DNA from: Ectobius pallidus
Taxonomy: Eukaryota; Arthropoda; Insecta; Blattodea; Ectobiidae
DNA: 64,000 bases
NCBI GenBank assembly: GCA_964059195.1
Contig: CAXKWD010000007.1
Coordinates: 26,919,023 to 26,983,022 of the forward strand
Reading direction: 5' to 3'
Of the stretch, positions 1 to 10,573 are shown piece after piece (within the stretch, counting starts at the first letter, position 1; each line of letters starts with the position of its first letter). The notes beneath the pieces were generated by a model that saw only the letters and a program-made list of their open reading frames with translations, had not been told where the DNA came from and did no database searches. The position numbers and the translations under genes are program-made.

Positions 1-119
1 CCGCTGTGAATTGAACTCCGGCTTAGCTCAGTTGGTAGAGCATTGGCGCGAATAGCCAAAGGTCCTGGGTTCAAGTCCCAGTGTCGGAGGAATTTTTCTC
101 CTATAATATTCTCATGTAA
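1..119 (+). repeat. tRNA-derived repeat unit, copy 1
   Basis: About 119 bases of this unit recur almost exactly at 314-432, including sequence before and after the tRNA-like core, so this is a duplicated repeat unit and not two separate tRNA genes. After the tRNA-like part both copies share an 'aatttttctcctataat' stretch. The unit may start upstream of the window. It is probably the head of a SINE. Confidence 0.6.
17..89 (+). tRNA. tRNA-like cloverleaf, anticodon GAA position (pseudo-tRNA or SINE head)
   Basis: A full cloverleaf can be drawn: acceptor strands TCCGGCT (17-23) and TGTCGGA (82-88) with one weak pair, D arm with box A (TAGCTCAGTTGGTAGAG), anticodon stem TTGGC/GCCAA with loop 48-54, and T arm CTGGG-TTCAAGT-CCCAG containing box B. 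The anticodon position reads GAA (Phe type), but the normally invariant U33 is C. The repeat context and that base argue for a polymerase III pseudo-tRNA more than a working tRNA-Phe. Confidence 0.45.
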
Positions 120-313
120 TGTCCAACAGAGACAATAATCTGTGGTTCATGAAAGCTTATATATCTATCTTGAATGTCAACTGTACAATAACAGTGGGAG
201 CCCGGTCACAAAAATCACTAATTAGTGTGCCTCACAGTACTGCATATGACATAACTTGTCTGTCTGTGAGGTAGACCATTAGGGCAATCAGTCATAGGAG
301 AGAGGTTCCATCC

Positions 314-500
314 GCCGCTGTGAATTGAACTCCGGCTTAGCTCAGTTGGTAGAGCATTGGCGCGAATAGCCAAAGGTCCTGGGTTCAAGTCCCAGTGTCG
401 GAGGAATTTTTCTCCTATAATATTCTCATGCCTATGGTAGATGATGCAATGATCGGATGGTAGGCCTAGTCCCTAAAGGGATGTAAAGCTCTAGAGTTAG
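314..500 (+). repeat. tRNA-derived repeat unit, copy 2, with SINE tail
   Basis: The first 119 bases repeat 1-119. What follows ('ggtaggcctagtccctaaaggg') resembles the tail of the SINE at 593-895 ('ggtaggccaagtccctacaggg'). This suggests that the tRNA-like unit is the head of a SINE sharing its 3' module with that second family. Confidence 0.5.
330..402 (+). tRNA. tRNA-like cloverleaf, second copy
   Basis: Same structure and sequence as 17-89, shifted by 313 bases, with the same GAA anticodon position and C33. Both internal promoter boxes are present. The same doubts apply: most likely a SINE promoter head. Confidence 0.45.
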
Positions 501-592
501 ATTTTTCTTAAAAATATATATATATATATTTTAAATTTACTAATCTTATCAATGCCAGGTTTGTAATTTGTAATATGCATTAAGATAAAAGG

Positions 593-895
593 TCCGCCGG
601 CGTGGTCTTGTGGTTAGCATCGCTGACTACAAATCCGTCGGCCCGGGTTCGATTCCCGGTACCTCCTCGGATTTTTCTGAGGTAGGGTGGTCTGGTAGGG
701 GTGCACTCAGCCTCGTGATTCAAATTGAGGAGCTACTTGATAGAGAAGTAGCGACTCCGGTCATGAAAACCACCAATAACCACAATGCTGACCACATGTC
801 CCCCAATCCTGCCATCTGCCTACGGGAGATGACGCAGCGGTCGGGTGGTAGGCCAAGTCCCTACAGGGATCTAGCACCACGGAGTTTAGTTTAAT
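593..895 (+). repeat. tRNA-derived SINE
   Basis: The element starts with a tRNA-like promoter: box A-like TGGTCTTGTGGTTAGC and box B GGTTCGATTCC. A roughly 200-base non-tRNA body follows. A second copy of the same family lies inverted at 59367-59640, sharing the body segments around 'gaagtagcgactcc' and 'catgtcccccaatcctgcc'. An open frame across it has no protein-like character and is not called. Confidence 0.75.
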
Positions 896-2479
896 TAAGA
901 TAAAAGTGCATTATATATTAATATATTTATATATATTTGCATGCCTGTTTATTATTCAAATGTACAGTTTTATTCAGATTTCATTGCAAATTACACAGAT
1001 ATTTATGAATGCCAGGCAGTAGCGACTCGTGCTCGTCAATGTAAGTGAAGCACAAATCAAGGTTTGCAAAGCTCGTGTAAATGCATCAACAGTAGGAAAT
1101 AAATATAAGCCCGATGTTCTCCCATAAGATCCCATAGTGTTCAAGGGAAGAAGGTGGCTTCGTTATTTATCCCTGCTATCAATGCACATATATGTACATT
1201 ATTACATTATAGGCCTATTGCTTACCTATTTTTTGTGTATCAAGTTGATCCTCCTCTCCTTCAAGGCTGCAGAGTACGAATAACATTTAAAAAGACACTG
1301 AATCCAGTTCCATCCCATGCGCAAGGAGAAGGCATGGCCAACGTAACCACTGGTGCTGCTTGTACCATGAAGTTTTGAAATTGACTTTGTATGCCTTGCC
1401 AGCCTGAGAATTTAACTTTAAAAATTAACGTCTAAAACTGGGTGAGGTCTGCCTAGAAACAATAGATCTCTCTTTTCATCTTCCCTCCAGCGACTAAAGA
1501 TTTTGTATTTAAGTGCACACGGGGTCGTTGAACGGATTCATTTTTACATTACACCTTATGATGAACTCATATTCCCTAACACAAATAAACTGAAAACAGA
1601 AACTGAAGTATACAGTAATAAAGTGAAATAACTTGTCTTAAATATAAGTTAAGAACAAATAAATAAGCGCCTGGCACATAACGTGGCATATAACAGACTG
1701 ATAATACTGGGGCCGGGGGGAAATGCATGTTACCCTGAATAAGGCATAACAGTAGAATGGCTATGTTCAAAACATAAAACTTCCTCTCCAGTTGCTTCCA
1801 TGGTACAGTACTATTAAAATTACTTAATTAGCGGGATTCTCAATTAAGAATCTGCAAAAATGTAGCCAACAGAAAGAAACCGAGGAAATGTCTCCTTATC
1901 CTACATAAAAAAGAATATAAAATAGAATCATATCCATATTTATTTTACTTTGTACGAAGACTGCAGAATTTAGGAAAGAAGTGTCTTTCAGACGGTCCTA
2001 GGCGGACAGACTAGTAGCCATAAATCTATCGGCTTAGCTTGGTAGGTATAAACAGCAATCGCCAAGCAGGCCAGAAGAACAAAAATTCTCTGCATCAAGT
2101 ATCACGATATATCTGTGAGAGGGTGGAGTGCCGGGGGAAATTTTCTACCCGTTGTCATAGCAAACGATGTAAACAAAGAAGACCAAGACATGCTGGAAAG
2201 TTTGTTCTTCTGCCAGTCCATTGGTGTTCTGTGATCGCCATTCTGGTGACTGTTGGAGGACCTTCTCTTGCTCAAACATTCAAACAATATATTACTGAAT
2301 TTCAGCTTATGAAAACTACAGTAAAAATATAATACTAATAAATAATATTAATAAATATATGAATAATTATAAATAAAATTCCAATAAAATAGGTTGCAAA
2401 TGGTAGGTGAATGTGTTCTTCACCATCTTCCCCTGAATAGCCGCTACTGATGCCAGGTTTGTAATCTATTTATATATAA
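896..2479. other. AT-rich stretch without recognisable genes
   Basis: Short open frames here show no family resemblance, splice context or repeat partner that I can see. There are short AT runs near 905-945 and 2330-2390. I find nothing that can be supported. Confidence 0.5.
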
Positions 2480-3480
2480 GAGGCTTTGTCCTGATTGACT
2501 TAATGAATGACTGACTGACAGAGAATCAGCATAGAGCCTAAACTATAATAGGTAGAGACTTGTAATTTTGACAGTACCTCCGTTTCATAATGTAAGACAG
2601 GATTTTGCAAAATTTTTATTTTACGTGTCAAAATTCAAATGTTTTGGAAGAGACAAAATACCTTTTTACATGGAATTATCAAATCCAAATCACATTCCAT
2701 GTACAGTTCTCATGACAACAGTGGTCACAGGTAGCTTTGCAAGTGCTTGATACAGAACTTTGACAAATTAGAGAAGCTATCGATAGAATTCATTGGTGCA
2801 AATAAATATTACAGAATGAAATCCACGAAAATAATGCACAAAGTGATGCAGTCACATAACTTTCTCTGCCCTGGATGTAGAGAATACCATTTTCTCACTT
2901 CACATTTTGATGCTGAATAAGTTTGTATTGCTGGAACAGCAGTGTGCCAACGAGTATGCCATATCAGAAGGTGTAAAAAATTCTATCCACTGATAACGTT
3001 ATTCATAGCTGTAGGCTTTGTATTTTTAGTTGAGAAAAATAGATGCCCTAAGCATGTAAAAGGAGACAAAATAGGATGGAATATTTTTAGTTCTATGCGT
3101 GCAGTATATTATTACGTCCCAAGTTTTGGGAGAGGAAAGTGTGAACGCGATATTGAATTTCATTTTTTATTTCAGCCTCGAAACTGTTGTATGGTATCAT
3201 GAGAGTGAGAAATAAAATATTCCGTGAAGACAATACAGTTTTATGTTACCGGAATTTCTGTTTCTTATTTGAACCCCTACTAGGCTTGGTGTGTAGAAGC
3301 AGGGGGGGCAAAATTCTACATCCTCTATTAGCCATAATAAGCTATCTCAACTGTTTTCTGAAGGAATGGTTGGAGTGAGATAAGTTGTTCTTCCTCATTT
3401 CAAATTCTAAATACATATATTAAGGACCTAGAGTTTGAAAGTCGAAAGTCCTTCATAAGTTAATTTCGAGCAATGCTGGG
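2480..3480 (+). mobile_element. Helitron-like dispersed repeat, copy 1
   Basis: Its 3' two thirds match 35540-36475 over many blocks, for example 'cagtcacataactttctct', 'cttcacattttgatg' and 'gtccttcataagttaattt'. The end here reads 'gctgggccttttaagcta' and has lost the clean hairpin plus CTAG of the other copy. The family assignment rests on the better 3' end of copy 2. No coding sequence is recognised. Confidence 0.5.
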
Positions 3481-4425
3481 CCTTTTAAGCTATATATGTA
3501 TATTTATTTATAAGTTATTTTCTTTTTTATCCTGAGAAGATATAATAAAACAATAAGTGTGTATAGTTTTATGAGTTTCGTTAAAATTTTAATAAACATA
3601 ATTGCTCCTAGATGATATGTAAGCCTTTAAAGTGTAAATAACTACAAAGTTAAGGTGAAAATAATGGACATAATAGCAGTAACCACAGACATGCAATCTC
3701 CAATATGAACAAAAAGCATACAGTAATTATATATAAAATTGTGTTGGAGCTTTGGCATCATGCAAGCTTTCATGCTGCTAAATAACCGAAATTGAAATCC
3801 AAGCTAGAAAGCATAAATTTATGATTATTAATTTAAAATTTTTTGCAATAAATATAGATATTTTACTTTATTATTGTTAATCATATTTCCTGTAAATAAT
3901 ATTTTCACATTTTCAGTCACTTAATGAAATTATTCAATCCAGACTACTTGATCATATTTTCTTTTTAATTTTGACAGGCTAAGATGCATAAATATTGCTG
4001 AATTTTCTTCCGAACTAAAAGAAAGTGACACAGAAATATCAAACACGTAAAAAATATTTATCGCCTCAACTGATTTTATCCTTCTCTAGTCAACCTAGGA
4101 ACAGAAATACTAGGCTCAATTATTTCCATACATGGCAAATAAACTACCATAAAGGATCGAAGATGCTACCTTAATGAAACTACAAGACTTTGGAATTATG
4201 AAGCCAAATTTATTTTAAAAGCCATATCTTCACCTCATCCAAAAATATAATTTACCTTAAAGCACAAATTCTTACTTTCATGAAACTGGCTTAGCACATT
4301 TGCGTAAAATGTGGTCACTTCATGAAAAGGTCATAAGCCCAGTTCATGAAATGAACACCAATAACAGGAGAGGAAATGGAGTTGTGTAAAAGAGAACACT
4401 AGAAATAAAAAATGAAAATTCTAAC
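3481..4425. other. AT-rich 3' flank of Hsp70
   Basis: No open frame, repeat partner or RNA gene is recognised between the Helitron-like repeat and the Hsp70 poly(A) signal. The base composition is strongly AT-rich. Confidence 0.5.
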
Positions 4426-4431
4426 TTTATT
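4426..4431 (-). terminator. Poly(A) signal for Hsp70
   Basis: AATAAA on the minus strand about 140 bases past the Hsp70 stop codon. It is the closest canonical hexamer that I noted and a reasonable 3' end for the transcript. Confidence 0.5.
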
Positions 4432-4568
4432 AATAAATTAATCACGGACGCAGCACATTCATACAATACCATGGTACTTCAGTCTTCTTAATCACAGTTT
4501 TCGAGACTAGCTTTTTTGTTTATACACACTACAGAAAATAATACTGAATGATGACTTCAATAATCAAT

Positions 4569-6488
4569 TTAGTCCACTTCTTCTATCGTGGGTCCTTTTC
4601 CAGCATTGTGCTGTGGTTCTCCTGAGCCATACTGGTGTGCACCACCTGCTCCTTGGTGCATCTTGGTCATGATGGGGCTGCAGAACTTCTGTAGCTCTCG
4701 CAATTTGTACTCCAACTCCTCTTTCTCTGCAAGCGAGTTGTTGTCGAGCCACTGCAAAGTTTGGTCGCACTGTGATCTGATGGACTCCTTGTCCTGGTCG
4801 CTCAGCTTGTTACCTGCCTCGTCAACTGCCTGCTTCACACTGAATGCATAGCTCTCCACCTGATTTCTGGCTGCCACTCTCTCCCGGTGCTTATCATCCT
4901 CCTCTTTGTACCGTTCGGCTTCTGACAGCATCCGGTCGATCTCATCCTTGGACAGCCGACCCTTGTCATTGCGGATAGTGATGTTCCTGGAGTTACCTGA
5001 GCTGTTATCTTTAGCAGACACGTTCAGGATACCATTTGCATCCAAGTCGAATGTGACATCTATTTTGGGGATGCCTCTTGGTGCTGGTGGAATGCCAGTG
5101 AGGTCAAATGTGCCAAGTAGATTGTTATCCTTGGTCATAGCTCTTTCACCTTCAAAAACTTGGATGGTGACGGCAGGCTGGTTGTCGGAGTAAGTTGTGA
5201 ATGTCTGGGTCTGCTTGCAGGGAATGCGGGCATTGCGTTCAATGATCTTTGTCATGACACCACCAGCAGTCTCGATGCCCAGGGATAGTGGTGTAACGTC
5301 TACCAATAAGACATCTTGGATCTGTGAACTGCTGTCTCCACTCAAGATAGCTGCTTGCACGGCTGCTCCATATGCTACTGCTTCATCAGGATTGATGGAG
5401 AGGTTGAGGGTCTTGCCACAGAAGAAGTTTTGCAGGAGGCTCTGAATCTTGGGAATACGTGTGGAACCCCCTACTAACACTACATCGTGGATGGCACTCT
5501 TGTCCAGCTTAGCATCGTTCAGGGCTTTCTCTACAGGTTGTAACGTGGAACGGAAGAGGTCGCCACACAACTCTTCAAATCGTGCCCTCGATACCTTGGA
5601 ATAAAAGTCAATGCCCTCATACAGTGCATCAATCTCTATGTTGGCCTCTGTGCTGGAGGACAGGGTTCGTTTTGCCCTCTCAGCTGCAGTGCGCAGTCTA
5701 CGTAACGCTCGTGGGTTGGCCCTTACATCCTTCTTGTACTTTCTCTTGAACTCGTCTGCCAGGTGGTTAACTAGACGGTTGTCGAAGTCCTCTCCTCCAA
5801 GGTGGGTGTCTCCTGCAGTTGCCCTCACCTCAAACAAAGAGCCTTCGTCAATGGTAAGAATAGAGACGTCGAATGTACCTCCACCCAAGTCAAAGATGAG
5901 CACATTGCGCTCACCTTTCAGGTTCTTGTCCAGGCCATAGGCCAGGGCAGCTGCTGTAGGCTCATTGATGATACGCAAAACATTAAGGCCTGCAATAGCA
6001 CCTGCATCCTTCGTGGCTTGTCGTTGTGAGTCGTTAAAATAGGCAGGTACTGTGATGACTGCATCTCTAACTGTGCTGCCCAAGAAAGCTTCTGCTGTCT
6101 CCTTCATCTTGGTGAGGACCATAGAGCTGATCTCTTCTGGGGCGAAGGTTTTCAATTCGTCCTTAAACTCAACCTGGATCTTAGGCTTCCCACAGTCATT
6201 CACCACCTTGAAAGGCCAGTGCTTCATGTCGCTTTGGATCTTCGGATCGTCAAAGCGTCTGCCGATAAGCCGCTTGGCATCGAACACGGTGTTTTTGGGG
6301 TTCATAGCCACTTGGTTTTTCGCGGCGTCTCCAATGAGGCGTTCGGTGTCGGTGAACGCCACATAACTGGGCGTCGTTCGGTTTCCTTGATCATTGGCGA
6401 TGATCTCAACCTTGCCCTGTTGCCAGACACCCACGCACGAATACGTGGTGCCCAGATCTATTCCAATCGCTGGTGTTTTTGGAGCCAT
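4569..6488 (-). CDS. Hsp70: Heat shock protein 70, cytosolic, intronless
   Basis: An ATP-dependent chaperone that binds exposed hydrophobic segments and works with J-domain and nucleotide-exchange partners. The frame is intact at 639 residues, the usual size for cytosolic Hsp70. The ATPase domain (about 1-385) carries the three family signatures: IDLGTTYS at 10-17, [14 protein letters not shown] at 198-211 and [14 protein letters not shown] at 336-349. The interdomain linker is [12 protein letters not shown] near 393-404. The substrate-binding domain and helical lid follow, and the protein ends in EEVD, the motif that docks TPR co-chaperones in the cytosol or nucleus. There is no signal peptide or mitochondrial presequence. 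Lack of introns and heat-shock elements upstream fit a heat-inducible member more than constitutive Hsc70. The start is the first ATG and gives the normal N terminus. Its promoter is split by the insertion at 6574-10334. Confidence 0.97.
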   Translation of the reverse strand: MAPKTPAIGIDLGTTYSCVGVWQQGKVEIIANDQGNRTTPSYVAFTDTERLIGDAAKNQVAMNPKNTVFDAKRLIGRRFDDPKIQSDMKHWPFKVVNDCGKPKIQVEFKDELKTFAPEEISSMVLTKMKETAEAFLGSTVRDAVITVPAYFNDSQRQATKDAGAIAGLNVLRIINEPTAAALAYGLDKNLKGERNVLIFDLGGGTFDVSILTIDEGSLFEVRATAGDTHLGGEDFDNRLVNHLADEFKRKYKKDVRANPRALRRLRTAAERAKRTLSSSTEANIEIDALYEGIDFYSKVSRARFEELCGDLFRSTLQPVEKALNDAKLDKSAIHDVVLVGGSTRIPKIQSLLQNFFCGKTLNLSINPDEAVAYGAAVQAAILSGDSSSQIQDVLLVDVTPLSLGIETAGGVMTKIIERNARIPCKQTQTFTTYSDNQPAVTIQVFEGERAMTKDNNLLGTFDLTGIPPAPRGIPKIDVTFDLDANGILNVSAKDNSSGNSRNITIRNDKGRLSKDEIDRMLSEAERYKEEDDKHRERVAARNQVESYAFSVKQAVDEAGNKLSDQDKESIRSQCDQTLQWLDNNSLAEKEELEYKLRELQKFCSPIMTKMHQGAGGAHQYGSGEPQHNAGKGPTIEEVD

Positions 6489-6565
6489 ATTTTCTCCTCG
6501 TCGCTTTATATTCTTTTAATTCGCTTGTATTAATGTTTGCTTTGAATTCAGATTCAATACTGCCG
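6489..6565 (-). promoter_or_regulatory. Hsp70 5' UTR and probable initiator
   Basis: On the minus strand the sequence before the ATG contains CAGTATTG, with the A at 6561. If the hAT insertion and one TSD copy are removed, this A lies 31 bases after the first T of TATATAAGG, the spacing expected for a TATA-driven start. That makes 6561 the likely original start and the 5' UTR about 72 bases. This is inferred from spacing. Confidence 0.55.
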
Positions 6566-6573
6566 GTTCCCGC
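6566..6573. repeat. Target-site duplication GTTCCCGC, left copy
   Basis: The same 8 bases stand at 10335-10342, directly flanking TIRs beginning TAGAGATGGG. An 8-bp duplication is the hallmark of hAT transposition. Confidence 0.9.
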
Positions 6574-7084
6574 TAGAGATGGGGAATATTTCTTGTAACT
6601 GTTACTTTGTAACTGTTACATGTATGTAACGGTAACGACCTGTTACAAAAAATCAAAAGTAACGGTTACCAAAGCTCCTCCTAGGATAGCTTATTTTCGT
6701 CTCAACCAAAGGCGGAACCAGAAAATACTGAAAGGAGGGACCGACACAGACGAAAGTTTGCTATTATTTGGAAATCCAAAAAATGGGGGTCCTCCCCCGG
6801 GATTTTTTTTATTAAAAAACGAGGGAAAATCAGGTCGTCCCTTTAGCTCTTCCCACTCCAGACATCTAGATGTGAATGGTGGAACAACTAGCAGTATTGG
6901 AAATTCTGACTCCCCCCCTTCACCACTTCTTTACCCTTTCCTACTATTCAACCTTCATCTTACCCACTACGCCATCGAGCAATCATTGCAATGAGAAGCG
7001 AAAATTCATCTATTTAAGTTTAGACATCTGCATGAAATGGCGGGGATTGATCATTTCCTATTAATTGCATTTGTGTGAAGTGAA

Positions 7085-7620
7085 ATAAAATCCCTTTAGG
7101 CAGGCCTACAGGCTGAGGTAGATTTCGAAGTACTTTTGGTTTAATTTATTGTCACTGCGCAGTTCTCTTCTTCTTTAGCCTTGGCATGATAAACCCGCAA
7201 TAATAACAGCAAAAAAGAGGAAAGAGCACTTGTTTAAAACATTCAAATCTTGCCTTATATGAGAGCTATCGAGAAACTAGGTATTGATTTGTAGAGTACT
7301 CATCAAGAGCTTTTCAACGATACCCCACAAGACGTGGTTTCAAAAATTTCGAATTTCCATCCCCCACCCCTACTCGTACCCCTAAAACCCCCGAATCGTT
7401 ACTGTCACTGTGAACTCCATAGGGAGTACTCTAATTTATTCCAACAAAGTTTCTCTCTATACTTCATAGGGGCCGAGATATAATTTTTTCAAAATTTAAC
7501 CCCCTCCCACGACCCCCCCTTGGGCTAATTTTGCTCATTAACTATTGGGCCTAGAAATAACATAATAAAATTTGGTTCAAATATCTTCAAAATTACGGCC
7601 GCTAGCGTGTAAATATATAT
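7085..7620 (+). repeat. Dispersed repeat, copy 1 (partner at 32018-32710)
   Basis: It matches 32018-32710 in the same orientation over long blocks such as 'ccctttaggcaggcctaca', 'gtagagtactcatcaagag' and 'ctatacttcataggggccg'. The shared C-rich stretch contains 'cgaccccccc'. It has no recognisable coding capacity and no clear terminal motif. Confidence 0.7.
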
Positions 7621-7689
7621 AAATATATAAGAATTCTGTATAGTTTCTCCAAATTTCTCAGCAGCTCTCCTTTTTCTCAGGGTTTTTTT

Positions 7690-7735
7690 AATACTTTTAT
7701 TTTTATTTTTATTTTTATTTTATTTATTTACTTAT
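7690..7735. repeat. ATTTTT-type simple repeat with minus-strand AATAAA signals
   Basis: Runs of ATTTTT/ATTTA on the plus strand place several AATAAA hexamers on the minus strand. They lie downstream of the displaced Hsp70 promoter and upstream of the Hsp70 start, so read-through RNA could end here. The effect is inferred. Confidence 0.5.
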
Positions 7736-7841
7736 TATTATTGTTATTATTAGTTGCGTTGAGAAATTTGTCGGTGTCGAGCGAATGTAACTGGTCTGGA
7801 ACAAAGTAACGTGTCGAGAGTTACACCCGTTACATTATTTT

Positions 7842-8105
7842 CACCTGCTCCAGTTACACGGACCCGTTACTGTTATTTCCACCTGCTCCAGTTAATCTGA
7901 CCTGTTACTGATACTCTCGCCTGCTCCAGTTATTTGGACCCGTTACTGTTATTTCCACCTGCTCCAGTTACTCTGACCTGTTACTGATACTCTCGCCTGC
8001 TCCAGTTATTTGGACCCGTTACTGTTATTTCCACCTGCTCCAGTTATTTGGACCCGTTACTGTTATTTCCACCTGCTCCAGTTACTCTGACCTGTTACAG
8101 TTAAT
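7842..8105 (+). repeat. Minisatellite, about 7 units of 37-38 bp
   Basis: The core CCTGCTCCAGTTA recurs at about 7844, 7882, 7919, 7957, 7994, 8032 and 8070. Units alternate between 'ttggacccgttactgttat' and 'ctgacctgttactgatact' versions, so a higher-order pair of about 75 bp exists. Each unit contains the GTTAC pentamer that also dominates the element ends, so the array probably grew from subterminal repeats. Confidence 0.8.
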
Positions 8106-8149
8106 TCTAATATTTCTGTTACAAGTGTTTTATCCGTGACTTTCGCCTC

Positions 8150-8490
8150 GTTCCGTTACATCTGTTACTTCCAATATTTGAAAAACAAAAATAATTAAAA
8201 AATAAAAAATAATAAAAAATAAAAATAATAAAAAAACAAAAAATAAAAATATTAAAAAATAAAAATATTAAAAAATTAAAATTTCAAAAAAAAAGAATAA
8301 AAAATAAATAAAGAATAAAAAAATTAAAAAGTTATTTTCTTAATTAAAACAAAAATAATTAAAAAAATAAAAAAATTAAAATAATAAAAAACAAAAAATA
8401 AAAGTATTAAAAAATAAAAATATTAAAAAATAAAAATTACATAAAAATAAGAATAAAAAAAAATAAAAAAATTTAAAAAGTTATTTTTTT
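8150..8490. repeat. A-rich simple sequence (AATAAAAA type)
   Basis: Low-complexity AATAAAAAT/ATTAAAAA runs, present as two similar blocks joined near 8335. No gene. Confidence 0.7.
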
Positions 8491-8734
8491 TATTATTAAT
8501 GGGCGTCAAGAGTTCATGCATAGAATTCATGCTGTCTGATCTCATAATATATATTTCTTGCTTTACATACCACTTAAAAATTTATCAAAATACGATATTG
8601 CCTTTACTGGACAATTTAAACTTAGAATGTGGGTATATAGCATGAAATGTGAATTCAATAACTGTAGTAAATTATTCGAAATAATATTGATAATTTTACT
8701 ACTAATAATAAAATCCCTATAATATAAAGCTACA

Positions 8735-9720
8735 CGGCTGACTGACTGACTCACTGATATTAATGTTTGCCCACTTCCAGATGAGCTAGAAACTTGAAAT
8801 TTGGTACACATATAGCTTTTAGGCTGTAAACCACAGGAAAATTCCAAAACGTTTTTTTTTTAATTTCTAGCCCAAAAACCCCCGAGTAAGGGCTCGCTCA
8901 CTCACATTAACGTTTGCCCACATCCAGATGAGCTAGAAACTTTCAATTTGGTACACATATAGCTTTTAGGCTCTAAACCACAGGCGAATTCCAAAAAGTA
9001 TTTTTTTTTTAATTTTTAGCCCTAAAAACCTCCGAAAAAGGGCTCGCTCACTTCGAGATGAGCTAGAAACTTGAAATTTGGTACACATATAGCTATTAGG
9101 CTGTAAACCACAGGAAAATTCCAAAAAGTGTTTTTTTTAATTTTTAGCTCTAAAAACTCCCGAAAAAGGGCTCGCTCACTGACATTACTGTTTGCCCACT
9201 TTCAGAAGAGCTAGAAAATTGAAATTTGGTACACATGTAGCTTTTAGGCTGTAAACCATAGGAAAATTCCAAAAAAAAGTAATTTTTAAAAATGTTTAGC
9301 CCTATAACCCCCGAAAAAGGGCTCGCTCACTGACATTACTGTTTGCCCACTTCCAGATGAGCTAGAAACTTTAAATTTGGTACACACATTGCTTTTAGGC
9401 TGTAAACCATAGGAAAATTCCAAAAAAAGTATTTTTTTAAATTTTTAGCACTATAATCCCCGAAAAAGGGCTCGCTCACTGACATTACAGCTAGAAACTT
9501 TAAATTTGGTACACATATAACTTTTAGGCTGTAAACCACAGGAAAATTCCAAAAAGTAGTTTTTATATTTTTAGCTCTAAAAACCTCCGAAAAAAGGGCT
9601 CGCTCACTGACATGAATGCTTGCCCACTTCCACATGAGCTAGAAACTAGAAATTTTGTATACCTCTATCTTTTAGGCTGTAAACCACAGGAAAATTCCAA
9701 AAAGTTTATTTTCATGACGA
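8735..9720 (+). repeat. Satellite-like tandem array, about 7 units of 130-150 bp
   Basis: The motif 'gagctagaaact' returns at about 8784, 8929, 9058, 9205, 9358, 9489 and 9636. Each unit also contains 'ttggtacacatatagctttt', 'aggctgtaaaccacagg' and 'aaaagggctcgctcactga'. Units have diverged by substitutions and length changes in a T-run. Open frames across it are repeat translations and not genes. Confidence 0.85.
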
Positions 9721-10085
9721 TAATCGATGTTTTTTACATCGATGGAAAACAACTGATGTTTTTGCTACATCGATGTTTCTCCCCGACATGGATGTTTTTG
9801 TAACAAAAAGAAGATTAATAGGCTACCTTGGTTCTACGATATAATTTTATTTACAGGAGCTTAATTTCCCAAAACATTGATTTTTTACATCGATTGCTTT
9901 CATGGAAATTCTTCTGTTTATTTATGAATTTTGCCTAATTTTCTGATACCATGGCCCTTTTTAAATATACATCGATGTTTTTTGTCTAAATACATCGATG
10001 TTTTCAGGCCGATATTATCGTCATATCGATGGTTATCTCCGATTTTAACCTCGATATTTTAACTATCGATTATCATCCCTAATTG
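9710..10085. mobile_element. Inner element-like block with CATCGATG repeats
   Basis: ATCGATG with T-rich flanks recurs many times in both orientations. The right end reads 'atcgattatcatcccta', whose reverse complement is TAGGGATGATAATCGAT, a plausible hAT-type terminus. The left side shows a degraded counterpart ('gacgataatcgatg'). No clean TSD was found, so the bounds are approximate. Confidence 0.4.
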
Positions 10086-10334
10086 AAAGCTTAATTTTAC
10101 AACTGTTTTTTATTTCGGGGGTCCCTCCCTAGAGCCCCAGCCTTGGCTACGTCCATAACCGTTGTGGGGGGGGGGGAGATAAAGGGCATTCCCCTACAAG
10201 TGGGAAGTAATCTGACGATTAACTACGTAATATACAAGAAAAGTAACAGGTAACGGTTATAAATAACAGTTACTTTCGTGTAACTGTAACAGTAACGTAA
10301 CTGTTCCAAAAAAAGTAACAGATTCCCATCTCTA

Positions 10335-10342
10335 GTTCCCGC
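10335..10342. repeat. Target-site duplication GTTCCCGC, right copy
   Basis: Exact match to 6566-6573. Removing the insertion and one copy restores a normal heat-shock core promoter. Confidence 0.9.
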
Positions 10343-10352
10343 TGTACGGCTG

Positions 10353-10361
10353 CCTTATATA
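10353..10361 (-). promoter_or_regulatory. Displaced Hsp70 TATA box (TATATAAGG)
   Basis: A strong TATA box on the minus strand, just beyond the insertion. In the uninterrupted sequence it sits 31 bases before the probable start at 6561. It now points into the terminal few bases of the hAT element. Confidence 0.7.
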
Positions 10362-10385
10362 CTCTACCAATGAGAGGCCGGTACA

Positions 10386-10398
10386 TTCGAGAACGTGC
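10386..10398 (-). promoter_or_regulatory. Proximal heat-shock element
   Basis: Plus-strand TTC-ga-GAA-cg-TGC gives alternating TTC/GAA triplets at 5-base spacing, the HSF-binding pattern, with the third triplet one base off. It lies about 25 bases upstream of the TATA box, a position typical of Hsp70 promoters. Confidence 0.6.
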
Positions 10399-10413
10399 TA
10401 GATCTGCCACACT

Positions 10414-10418
10414 ATTGG
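10414..10418 (-). promoter_or_regulatory. CCAAT box upstream of Hsp70
   Basis: CCAAT on the minus strand between the two heat-shock elements. A second CCAAT lies at 10367-10371 on the plus strand. Supportive, but weak alone. Confidence 0.35.
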
Positions 10419-10573
10419 CTGAGGTATATGTATTGTTTCTGTCTCTTTCTAGTGCTCAAAATGGCTACCGCTTCGTCACCATAGCAACCGCGAAGCATCT
10501 CGAAACAGCTGGATGTTATATCTCTCTCTTTCTGACTCGCGATGTTGATTGTTTTCTCTTTCACTTCCCAAGG

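Larger units (their letters stand above)
6574..10334. mobile_element. Non-autonomous hAT-type element in the Hsp70 promoter
   Basis: This 3761-bp insertion is bounded by short TIRs (TAGAGATGGGGAAT at the left, ATTCCCATCTCTA at the right) and a perfect 8-bp TSD. Both ends are rich in GTAAC/GTTAC repeats, which look like subterminal transposase-binding sites. No transposase frame is visible. The interior is a patchwork: a dispersed repeat (7085-7620), a minisatellite (7842-8105), an A-rich block, a satellite-like array (8735-9720) and an inner element-like block full of CATCGATG (9710-10085). It separates the Hsp70 initiator from its TATA box and heat-shock elements. Confidence 0.85.

Noticed and set aside
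610..894. 94-codon open frame in the SINE
   Set aside because: It lies wholly inside a tRNA-derived SINE with a second copy elsewhere, and has no protein-like features.
4588..6533. Several plus-strand frames opposite Hsp70
   Set aside because: They are antisense shadows of a GC-richer coding region and have no independent signals.
9336..9803. Open frames in the tandem array
   Set aside because: They are translations of the repeat unit ('VYSLKxxCVPNLKFLA' repeated) and carry no gene evidence.
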